Source: Selaginella moellendorffii
Lineage: Eukaryota; Streptophyta; Lycopodiopsida; Selaginellales; Selaginellaceae
Length of the DNA: 64,000 nucleotides
NCBI RefSeq assembly: GCF_000143415.4
Contig: NW_003314293.1
Location: 1,322,431 to 1,386,430, forward strand
Direction of reading: 5' to 3'
Part shown: in pieces, positions 22,322 through 30,728 of the stretch
Position numbering within the stretch: the stretch's first letter is position 1
Layout: the number at the start of each line of letters is the position of its first letter
Notes under the pieces: model-generated
Told to the model about the DNA's origin: nothing
The model's input: the letters and a program-made list of their open reading frames with translations, nothing else
The model's database searches: none
Translations under genes and position numbers: made by a program

Positions 22322-23525
22322 GGATCGAACTGGAGACCTTCCGTAAAAGACAACAGCTATATGGAAACTAGATTTTATGAACTGACCAATATGAAAGAAA
22401 AGATAGTTTTAAACATTTGGTCTCCAGTTCTGAAGCCTTCAGTGTGTGGTACACCATGAAACCATCACCAAAATGCCTTTACAAGGCATTTGTAGCTATC
22501 CAAAAGTAAAATCAAAGCAAAGAAAGAGGTATGAACTAGAGACCTTCAATGACATGATGACCAACTACACCATGAAAACATCAGCAAATGCCTCTTCCAG
22601 GCATTTGTTATTGACATATAAAATCAAAGGAAAGAAAATGCTTTAACTTGTGGCTTCATCCGAAACCTTCAAGTGTATGAGACTGGTGTGATGACCAATT
22701 ACACCATGAAACAATCACCAAATGCATTGCCTTTCCTGGGCATTGCTATTGTCCCTAACGCACAAGTAAAATAAAAGAAAAGAAAAGCCTTTTAAATTGG
22801 CTTCATGCTAGAGACCTTCAACTGACCAACTACACCATAAAACCATCACCAAATGTTTTTCTTGGGTATTTACTTGTACAAGCAAAACGAAAGATATTAC
22901 ATGGCTTCGTCCAGGTTACAGACCTTCAATGTGTCGTAATGACCAACTTCACCAGATACCTGTTTTGGGCATCTGTATTTAACCCAACCCACAAGTAAAA
23001 TGAAAGTAAAGAAAGTGCTTCTGGCAATTGGCTTCATCCAGGTTTGAACTGGAGGTCTTCCATGAAACATTGAACCATCAACAAATAACTTTTATGGGCA
23101 TTTGCAGTTGTCATAATCCACAAGTAAAATCAAGCTTCATCTGGAGACCTTCACTGTGTCACTACACCATGAAACCATCAGCAAATGCCTTTCCTGTTGT
23201 TCTAAATCACAAGTAAAAATAAAAGGAAAAAAAACCCTTTAACATGTGGTTTCATCCATCAAAACATGCCTTGCCTTTCCTTGGCATTTGCTATTGTTCC
23301 TAATTCACAAGTAAAAACAAAGCGTTAACTTATAGCTTCATACTTTGAGGCTGTCAATATCAAAGACAAGACAGTGATAACCACACTATACCATCAACAA
23401 ATGCCTTCCTTGGGCATCACAAGTAAAAATGAAAGGGAAAAGAGTGGTCTCACATGTGGCTTTGAACTGGAAGCCTTCAGTGTGTTAGACTGACGTGATA
23501 ACCAACTACACCATGAAACCATTAA
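22322..23525 (-). repeat. Degenerate tandem array of tRNA-Val(AAC)-like units with hairpin spacers
   Basis: About ten to eleven units spaced 85-136 bp apart. On the minus strand each contains parts of a plant tRNA-Val(AAC): GGTTTCATGGTGTAGTTGGT (acceptor and D arm), the anticodon arm TCAGTCTAACACACTGAAGG with anticodon AAC, and remains of the T arm (for example CCAGTTCAAACCTGG near 23040). The best copy is at about 23450-23522, but even it lacks part of the T arm. The ACCATGAAACCAT end on the plus strand recurs near 22453, 22568, 22703, 22833, 23168 and 23510. Spacers share a hairpin, CAAATGCC...GGCATTTG, placed just before the tRNA-like 5' end, and a CACAAGTAAAATCAAAG-type box. None looks able to fold as a full tRNA, so these are pseudo-tRNAs. 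Confidence 0.85.
23450..23522 (-). pseudogene. Best-preserved pseudo-tRNA-Val(AAC) of the array
   Basis: Read on the minus strand from 23522, the acceptor 5' half, D arm and anticodon arm are intact. The anticodon loop CTAACAC carries AAC and is flanked by a TCAGT/ACTGA stem. The T arm is damaged: the box B-like GTTCAAA is followed directly by GCC, so several bases of the T stem and the 3' acceptor half are missing. This rules out a normal mature tRNA, although an internal polymerase III promoter (box A TAGTTGG region plus the GTTCAAA box) may partly survive. Confidence 0.75.
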
Positions 23526-23552
23526 CAAAATCTTCATTATCTGAAAGGGAAT

Positions 23553-24624
<1,072 letters not shown>

Positions 24625-24764
24625 TGCAAATCGAAATACCAAACTTCTCTCTGTTTTTGTCCACAGTGATTTGTGCTGCCTCGTGTCCGCATGGAAGAAG
24701 GACACTTGAAAGCTCAAGATCTTTCTATTATAGTAGCTAATTACATGTGTTTTAAGGCTGCGAT

Positions 24765-25175
24765 TTACCATTCAAATTCCACAATTGGAACATACCAATA
24801 TTCCTTGGTAAAGTCCCAACCAGTGCTAAACAAAGCAAAGTCTAAGACATACCACTCGAGGGGATCATAATCATGGTTCTTTTTTTGGTCGTAAGCATTG
24901 AACGAGCTTGACTTGCCATTCAAGGAGACGTCGCACCAAAAGAGCGTGTTTCCGAACACTCGATCGCCGAATGGCCAGCCGAATGAAGCCTTGGGCTTGA
25001 TCTTCTGTGCCCCCAAATCGTTTTGCGCGGATCGGCAGTGGAGAAATAGATCAAACTTAGAGCGATTAAAGATCGTGACGGTGTTTTCTCCTGCTGCTGC
25101 TGCTATGAGAACAAGCAAGAGCGGAAGAACGCGAAAAGATTTCGGTGATAGCATTGGAAGGTTCAGGGAGGACAA
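24765..25175 (-). CDS. S-protein homologue (plant self-incompatibility S1 family), copy 1
   Basis: Intronless, 136 residues. It has an N-terminal signal peptide (hydrophobic core VLPLLLVLIAAAAG, about residues 16-29), then the S1-family pattern: VTIFNRSKFDLFLHCRS with the first conserved Cys, DDLG-like NDLGAQKIKPKASFGWPFG, and NTLFWCDVSLNGKSSSF with the second Cys, ending WYVPIVEFEW. The family is small, secreted and disulphide-bonded. In poppy it mediates pollen rejection, but most members have unknown roles and this one cannot be assigned. A close paralogue lies at 26774-27178. Confidence 0.88.
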   Translation of the reverse strand: MSSLNLPMLSPKSFRVLPLLLVLIAAAAGENTVTIFNRSKFDLFLHCRSAQNDLGAQKIKPKASFGWPFGDRVFGNTLFWCDVSLNGKSSSFNAYDQKKNHDYDPLEWYVLDFALFSTGWDFTKEYWYVPIVEFEW

Positions 25176-25290
25176 TCATGATCATCTGATTTATACTAGT
25201 CCAAAAATCAAACCTTGGACCGCAAAACTATCTCATATGGTTTAAAGTTCTTTTTTCCATAGACACAAGAACCTTCAAGCTTTGATCGTC

Positions 25291-25815
25291 TCATCTCTGG
25301 ATGGACAGCTTCTCCTGGAAGATGATATCGTCCTCGAGGATTGGATTGGAATCTGGATCAAGGTATGGAGGAAGCAGCACTGCCGTTTTCTGGGTAGCCA
25401 AGCTCGCACGGAAGGCCTCGGCGATCTTCTCCGGTCCATAGTAGTGACCCTCGGCTACGTGAATCGAGGCATGCACCAGGAACCCATCCTCGATCACCAA
25501 GTTGTAGAAGTTGCATTGTGTTCCTCGGTAGATCTTCCGGAAGCGGGGCTTGTGTAGATCAAACTTGAGCTCGCCCAGGCTAAAGAGCGTTGTAAGCCCC
25601 TGGAAGAAAAGACTAAAGCCCACTCGATCTCGCTGAGTGAAACTTACGTTGAAGTGAAACTGGACAATGTCGTCTTTCCATTGCTCGAGCAGCGCGTCCA
25701 GTTGCTTCCACACCTCCTCTCGAGAGACGCCTCTCTTCTCGTACATGTCCTCCAAGCGCGAGGTCGATTCATCCTCTCCTTTTCCTTCGTGAGATCCAGA
25801 ACGGTTGCCACCTGT
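25291..25815 (-). CDS. Protein of unknown function (possibly DUF3615-like)
   Basis: The minus-strand frame reads DMYEKRGVSREEVWKQLDAL, then DDIVQFHFN, and after a probable 48-nt in-frame intron (about 25600-25647) continues GLTTLFSLGELKFDLHKPRF, RKIYRGTQCNFYNLVI, HASIHVAEGHYYGPEKIAEA. It ends just past LPPYLDPDSNPILEDDI. The pattern of a short helical part followed by a beta-rich region with HVAE/HYYGPE recalls uncharacterised plant DUF3615-type proteins; I hold this loosely. A 3' splice acceptor near 25815 implies at least one 5' exon further up that I could not identify. The adjoining upstream sequence is a displaced PPR fragment, so the gene may be truncated. A remnant of the same gene end sits at 27265-27380. 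Confidence 0.5.
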   Translation of the reverse strand, partial: TGGNRSGSHEGKGEDESTSRLEDMYEKRGVSREEVWKQLDALLEQWKDDIVQFHFNVSFTQRDRVGFSLFFQGLTTLFSLGELKFDLHKPRFRKIYRGTQCNFYNLVIEDGFLVHASIHVAEGHYYGPEKIAEAFRASLATQKTAVLLPPYLDPDSNPILEDDIIFQEKLSIQR

Positions 25816-25849
25816 AAAACCAACCAGAACCCTAATGCTCTTTACGAAC

Positions 25850-26165
25850 TGGGTTCTCCAGCTAAGCTAGCCATGAGAAAAGTTGCCGCAGCTTGAAATG
25901 GTTGCCGAGCTCGGCCTCTCAGACCAGGATGTTACAACCATCGCTGAAATGATTGATGCGGCAATCGTGGCTTTGGTTCCCGACTGGCGACCCGGGGCTT
26001 GAGGACAATGGTGTGACAGAGGTGGATGATCAAGCACAAGCGAGAGAAGAAAGTCCATCGGTAGCTCACCGAGATTTCAAGCCCCAGAATGAGACCGAAC
26101 ACCGCCCTGCATTTTACCGCTTGCGGCATCCGCTCAGCGCGCTCATGAGCGTCATAAATCCCGTG
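25850..26165 (-). pseudogene. Broken PPR gene tail with an inserted WNK-kinase-like fragment
   Basis: Two blocks match the 3' end of the intact PPR gene at 27500. Block 26063-26162 corresponds to 27553-27663, the part encoding FDLILGLEIP. Block about 25855-25893 corresponds to the last codons (TLLMASVCGEA in the intact gene). Between them lie about 165 bp of foreign sequence. Read on the plus strand from 25895 it encodes [20 protein letters not shown] followed by [15 protein letters not shown]. That is the conserved OSR1/PF2-like segment after the kinase domain of plant WNK kinases. The PPR piece is far too short to function. Confidence 0.75.
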
Positions 26166-26229
26166 GCGCCGATGAGAAACAGCAATTTTCCTTGACACGA
26201 GGTTGGAGCTGCGAGAGAAGTCACTCGGT

Positions 26230-26735
26230 TTGGGCGACAGGCGTGAAATAGAAGAAGACGGCGGACATGTCCTGGGCGGTGGATTGCTTCCTCACATTGT
26301 GTCCTACGTTGCTTACCTGGGACAAAGCCTGGATCGCTTCCTCACATTGTTTCCTACGTTGTTTACATCTCAATCATAATCCATCAATCGAGACAAACTA
26401 AGAGCTTTACGTGAGAAGAAAGTGGATTTACTCGAGGCAAAAACTTCGTTGTCGAGCTTTTCCGCGTAAGTAAGGGGACACAAGCGGCAAGAACTTCAAA
26501 ACTTCTTTACAAGGATGTCGAGCTTTTCCTCCAAAATGTTGCCCATTCATGAGCGCTCTCTCGCTGGGCTTGGAGAGACCACAGTGGATTGGCGCCACTG
26601 GTGGAGCCGCTCACATATTACACAGAAACTCCAAGCTCCGCAAGCTCGATTCACGAGTTTTTATCGACGAGTAACCCATCAAAGAACTTAACCCGATTAT
26701 ACGAGATTTCTCTTCCACAGCCAGCTCATTGTTCT
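26230..26735 (-). pseudogene. Decayed third copy of the short-chain dehydrogenase
   Basis: Scattered matches to copies A and B in the same order and orientation. GTGGATTGCTTCCTCACATT at 26279-26298 corresponds to exon 3 of copy B. Intron-like sequence at about 26385-26440 matches 24195-24260. A stretch at about 26545-26650 matches the exon carrying [11 protein letters not shown] and VYTCSRSE. The copy has deletions, frameshifts and an internal direct duplication (26282-26320 repeated at 26331-26366), so no protein is possible. It is the dehydrogenase member of the second block of the local duplication. Confidence 0.75.
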
Positions 26736-26773
26736 TAATCTTTTATAATAGAACTATTACATGACATTAGTTT

Positions 26774-27178
26774 TTACCACTCAAACTCCACAACTGGAAC
26801 ATACCATTTCCTGGTGTCCCAACCAGTACCAAACAAAGCAAAGTCCAAAAGATACCACTCGATCTGCTCGTAATTGGAGCTCTTTTTTTGGTCGTAAGCA
26901 TGGAACTGGAATGACTTACCATCCAAGGAGAAGTCACACCAAAAGAGCGTGTTTCCAACCCATCGATCATCGAATGGCCAGCCGAATGAATCCTTGGGCT
27001 TGAGCGTCTGTGCCCCCAAATCGTCCTGCTTGGATTGGCAGTGGAGCGATAGATCAGACTCAGAGCGATTAAAGATCTTCACGGTCTTTGCTTCTGCTGC
27101 CGCTGTCATGAGAACTAGCAAGAGTGGAAGAACGTGACAAGATTTTGGTGATAGCATTGGAAAGTTGAGGGAGGACAA
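26774..27178 (-). CDS. S-protein homologue (plant self-incompatibility S1 family), copy 2
   Basis: Intronless, 134 residues, clearly paralogous to the gene at 24765-25175, with the same signal peptide region (PLLLVLMTAAAEA). It shares the core VKIFNRSESDLSLHCQS, DDLGAQTLKPKDSFGWPFD, NTLFWCDFSLDGKSFQFH and the ending WYVPVVEFEW. Both conserved cysteines are kept. Differences from copy 1 are mostly substitutions without frameshifts, which suggests that both copies have been under selection as proteins. Confidence 0.88.
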   Translation of the reverse strand: MSSLNFPMLSPKSCHVLPLLLVLMTAAAEAKTVKIFNRSESDLSLHCQSKQDDLGAQTLKPKDSFGWPFDDRWVGNTLFWCDFSLDGKSFQFHAYDQKKSSNYEQIEWYLLDFALFGTGWDTRKWYVPVVEFEW

Positions 27179-27264
27179 TTGCGATCATCTGATTTATAGT
27201 TGTCGAGCTTGGACCGCTAACCTATCTCATATGGCTTGAAGTTTTCGCGGCATTCATAGTTGAG

Positions 27265-27380
27265 ACAAAAACCTTCAAGCTTTGATTGTCTCATCTCTGG
27301 ATGGGCAGCTTCTCCCGGAAGATGATATATTTCTCGAGGATTGGATTGGAATCGGGATAAGGTATGGAGGTAGCAGCACT
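27265..27380 (-). pseudogene. Remnant of the unknown-function gene duplicated with the S-protein block
   Basis: About 115 bp matching 25268-25383 (for example AACCTTCAAGCTTTGATTGT and GAGGATTGGATTGGAATC), which is the 3' end and trailer of the unknown-function gene. The rest of that gene is absent here, so this is a truncated duplicate. Confidence 0.75.
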
Positions 27381-27419
27381 GCGAGATTCAACACAAAGTT
27401 GCCACCTAAAGTTCTTTAA

Positions 27420-27442
27420 CAAATGCCGAGTTGAGGCATTTG
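27420..27442. repeat. Solitary hairpin identical in stem to the tRNA-array spacer hairpins
   Basis: CAAATGCC, loop GAGTTGA, GGCATTTG: a perfect 8-bp inverted repeat with a 7-nt loop. The stem is the same as in the spacers of the array at 22322-23525. No tRNA-like sequence adjoins it. It lies 58 bp beyond the PPR stop codon. Confidence 0.7.
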
Positions 27443-27499
27443 CCTAAAACTCTAATGTTTTACCAGATGTCTTTGAAAACGAGAAGCTGTAATGGATAT

Positions 27500-29623
27500 C
27501 TAGGCTTCTCCACAAACGCTAGCCATGAGCAAAGTTGCCGCAGCTCGGTCTTCCTCCGGGATTTCAAGCCCCAGAATGAGATCAAACACCGCCCTCGCGA
27601 CGCGGGCATTTCCCCACTTGCGGCATCCGCCCAGCGCGCCCATGAGTGTCACAAATCCCGGCCTCGGCCGCTGGCATTCCAACATCTCCAGCGCCTCGTC
27701 CAATCGATTCGCCCGACAAAGGAGATCCACGACGCAGCTAATGTGCTCCTCGGAGGGGACAATGCCGTACACATCCCGCATTTCGCGGAAGAACTGTCGC
27801 CCTTGGTCGACGAGCCCGGCGTGGCCGCACGCCGCGAGAATCGAGACGAAGGTCACTCCGTTTGGTCGGAGGCCCTGCTCGGCTTCCATCCCCTGGAGGG
27901 AATCCAGCACGCGATCGATCTTGCCTTGGTGGCTGTGAGCTCCCACGAGAGCGTTCCACATCGCGAGGTCTCTAGCGGCAGCCGCGGCATCAAACACCGC
28001 CTCCGCGTCGCGCGAGCTCCCGGATCTCCCGTAGAAATCGATCAGGGCGGTGGTCACCAGCAGCTCGCCCTCGAATCCTCGCCGGCAGATCTTAGCGTGG
28101 ATCGATCTCCCCGCCGCCAGAGCTCCCAGGTTCGCGCAGGCCTTGAGCGCTGTGAGATAAGTCACTGGGCTTGGAGGGGCTGGGATTTGCGCGAGCTCCA
28201 TTCGAGCGAAGAGGGCGAGAGCTTGCTCGTTCTCGCCACCCTCGACGTAGGCGGAGATCATGGCTGTCCACGCGAAAACGTCGCGAAGATCCATGGAATC
28301 AAACACGGTCTTGGCTTCCTCCACGCTCCCACACTTTCCATAGAGATCGATGAGAGTGCTCGAGAGAAAGAGATGGTGGTCTTGTCCAATGTTCTTCAGT
28401 CGTGAATGGATAGCTCGTCCCCTTCTCAGGCATGAAAGTTTCATAGATTTGGAGCTCGGACTGGTGGAACTCGGACTCGAAGAGCTCGGACTGGAACTCG
28501 GGCTCTTTCCTGCCAAGTTTACACAGGCCTTGAGCGCTGCGAGGTAAGTCACAGCGTTGCTTCTCTCGAGCCTTTCAATCGACTCAAACGTCTCCAAGGC
28601 CTGTTGTTCGTCGCCACCCTCGGCATAGCCGAGGATCAGCGCGTTCCACGATGCGGCGTCGTCGTGGGCGATCGCGATTCCATCGAAAACAAGCTGAGCT
28701 TGGGTCATGCTGCCGACTTTTCCATAGAGATCGACCAGAGCGTTCGCCACGAATCCGTTGGACTCGCTGCCGGACCTTAGAATCCCCGAGTGAACGTCTC
28801 GAGCTTTCGAAAGATCTCCTGGAAAGTTGGCGCAGGCCTTGAGAGCTGCAAGGTAAGTCACCGCGTTTGGGCGAACTCCATCATCTCGCATTCTCTCCAG
28901 GAGCTCCAGAGAAGTGTCTCCACGGCCGCTCTCGGCATATCCCAGAATCATGGAGCTCCACGACACAACATCCTGCGTTTTCATTCGATCGAAGACGCTC
29001 CTCGCGTCAACCATGCTCCCACACTTCCCATACGTGTCGATGAGCGTGCTTGCCACGAAAGTATGGAGCTCCAGTCCGGATTCGACGAGCTGGGAGTGGA
29101 TTCTTCGTCCAATCTCCAAACACTCGGTGGATTTTCCTCGCTCTATCGACGCGAGGTTGGCACAGGCCTTGAGAGCTGCGAGATATGTCACTCGGTTTGG
29201 GCGACAGGATCTCTCCAAGCTCGAGCTTTCCATTTGCGAGAAGAGATCGAGAGCTTGCTTGGCATCGCCATTCTCGGCGTACCCAAGTATGAGAGCGTTC
29301 CACGAGACGACGCTCTTGCGAGGATTGGTTTCGAAGATCTTTCGAGCATCAACCATGCTCCCACACTTGGCATACATGGAAACGAGCGAGTTTGCAACGT
29401 AAGTGTCCGACGATGCCGCAGCGTCTCTGGAAACCTCGCCATGAATTCTCCTCCCGCCCTCTAAATCTCTGGAGCGAGCACATACCTTGAGCGCCGAGAG
29501 GAGAGCTGGAATGCTCAACGCCACTCCCTCTTTTGTCGAGGCTTCCCGGATTCTTTTCCGGCCGGAAGATGAAGATGGTTCCTCCATCCTGGCGAGAAGA
29601 GCTCCAGCGTGATGCCATTCCAT
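27500..29623 (-). CDS. Pentatricopeptide repeat (PPR) protein, PLS class with E-type ending
   Basis: Intronless; the ATG at 29623 (MEWHHAGALLARMEEP) is preferred, although the frame opens further up at 29710. The repeat units are clear, for example GRRIHGEVSRDA, DTYVANSLVSMYAKCGSMVD, ARKIFETNPRKSVVSWNALI and LGYAENGDAKQALDLFSQM, recurring about every 100 residues as P-L-S triplets. The C-terminal part (GIVPSEEHISCVVDLLCR, MGALGGCRKWGNARVA) is an E-type ending; no DYW deaminase domain follows. Such proteins bind organellar RNA by one repeat per base, usually as RNA-editing or processing factors. An unusual Ser/Pro-rich stretch (KSPSSSPSSSSPSSTSPSSK) interrupts the repeats in the middle. A broken copy of the gene end lies at 25850-26165. 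Confidence 0.92.
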   Translation of the reverse strand: MEWHHAGALLARMEEPSSSSGRKRIREASTKEGVALSIPALLSALKVCARSRDLEGGRRIHGEVSRDAAASSDTYVANSLVSMYAKCGSMVDARKIFETNPRKSVVSWNALILGYAENGDAKQALDLFSQMESSSLERSCRPNRVTYLAALKACANLASIERGKSTECLEIGRRIHSQLVESGLELHTFVASTLIDTYGKCGSMVDARSVFDRMKTQDVVSWSSMILGYAESGRGDTSLELLERMRDDGVRPNAVTYLAALKACANFPGDLSKARDVHSGILRSGSESNGFVANALVDLYGKVGSMTQAQLVFDGIAIAHDDAASWNALILGYAEGGDEQQALETFESIERLERSNAVTYLAALKACVNLAGKSPSSSPSSSSPSSTSPSSKSMKLSCLRRGRAIHSRLKNIGQDHHLFLSSTLIDLYGKCGSVEEAKTVFDSMDLRDVFAWTAMISAYVEGGENEQALALFARMELAQIPAPPSPVTYLTALKACANLGALAAGRSIHAKICRRGFEGELLVTTALIDFYGRSGSSRDAEAVFDAAAAARDLAMWNALVGAHSHQGKIDRVLDSLQGMEAEQGLRPNGVTFVSILAACGHAGLVDQGRQFFREMRDVYGIVPSEEHISCVVDLLCRANRLDEALEMLECQRPRPGFVTLMGALGGCRKWGNARVARAVFDLILGLEIPEEDRAAATLLMASVCGEA

Positions 29624-29849
29624 AGAGAAATCAACCCATAGAAAAGAAAGACTAGATTTTTTGTGGATCCAACCTCTTGAGTTCCTTTTAGTACACAATG
29701 CTAGGATCATCTATCGCTCTACAACAAAAACCATCCATCTCCCTTCCTCTCTCCAGCTTTTCCTTCTTCTCTAGCTGTGGATCTAGTATACAAACCCAAG
29801 GCAAGGAAAACGAATCAAAGAATGGACGTGTGCTCTCTCTTTCATCCAT

Positions 29850-30728
29850 TCAACTTTGCTCCGTCTTGACGGCCATGGCGGCTTGCCTTCTACGCATTTG
29901 AGCCTCGAGCTTATTTTGCATCTCTGCGAAACAAAAACAACGTTAGAAACTCTGCTCTTTCATGCGTAACACCAAGCGAAGAAGGGAGAAAGGCTTACTC
30001 TTGTGAGCAATTGCCTTGCGAGTGAGTGCCAAAAACTCCTCCCACTCGAACGATTGTAGCTCTTGTTTCTCTTCGTCTGTGAGTTGGAAGTTTGGCTCCC
30101 TTCCACACATATAAGCAGCTCTAATGCCAGACAAAGATAAGAAACGACGAAACGAAACGAAGAGCTATGAAAAACTCTTTACCTGTCGTAGAGATGAGCA
30201 GCCTCTTCTTGGGTGTTGACGGTTCCCAGATGGACTTGTTTCTTCCCAACTTTGATGGCAGCCTGCCACTTCAAGTTCTTGAAATAAACTCCCCGCAGCA
30301 TGCACGGCTCCTGGTTATTCACTTGCTTCCTCCGGTGTAGCTTTCGCTTCTTGAGCTCCTTGTCTGCCAAAAACCAAGGATATCTCAAGCCGAGCAAACT
30401 ACAAGAGCAGTAGCGAGAGATACCTTTGAAGGGGGTTTTGAAAGCGAGAGGTGGTGGCTTGCCTATGTACTCCTGCAACTACGAACGCATAGTCTCTTAG
30501 AACATCGAACTGGAAACGAAGAGAAGAAAGTGATGGAAACTTACGTCTGTTCCATCCGGCCGATACATGGCCAGCGCCAGAGGCTCCACATTTTCACTAC
30601 ACTTGTTGGAAGCTTGCTGCAGCCTACATTTCTCTGATAGAACACACACAGGAAACAAGTAAGATATGAGCTTTGAAGCAATAGAAACACTTACCACTCA
30701 GGTGCTTTCGTTTTCGAATGCTGACCAT
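29850..30728 (-). CDS. AP2-domain transcription factor, At4g13040 type
   Basis: Minus-strand gene of about six exons with introns near 60-80 nt, starting MVSIRKRKHLSEKCRLQQAS at 30728 (the first intron is just after HLS). Later exons give LQEYIGKPPPLAFKTPFK, the basic KELKKRKLHRRKQVNNQEP, and a single diverged AP2 domain: RGVYFKNLKWQAAIKVGKKQ, VHLGTVNTQEEAAHLYDRAA, YMCGREPNFQLTDEEKQEL. The last exon ends QMRRRQAAMAVKTEQS. The AP2 fold and the flanking PNF-L/EEKQEL segment match the Arabidopsis At4g13040-like subgroup, which binds DNA and has been linked to salicylic-acid defence. A plausible donor at about 31376 suggests a 5' UTR exon and intron upstream. Confidence 0.85.

Noticed and set aside
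22322-23525. CRISPR-like array or functional tRNA gene cluster
   Set aside because: Repeats and spacers are both repetitive and diverged, the organism is a plant, and every tRNA-like unit lacks arms needed for a mature tRNA.
27431-28405. Plus-strand frame of 324 residues
   Set aside because: Antisense to the PPR gene and free of recognisable domains.
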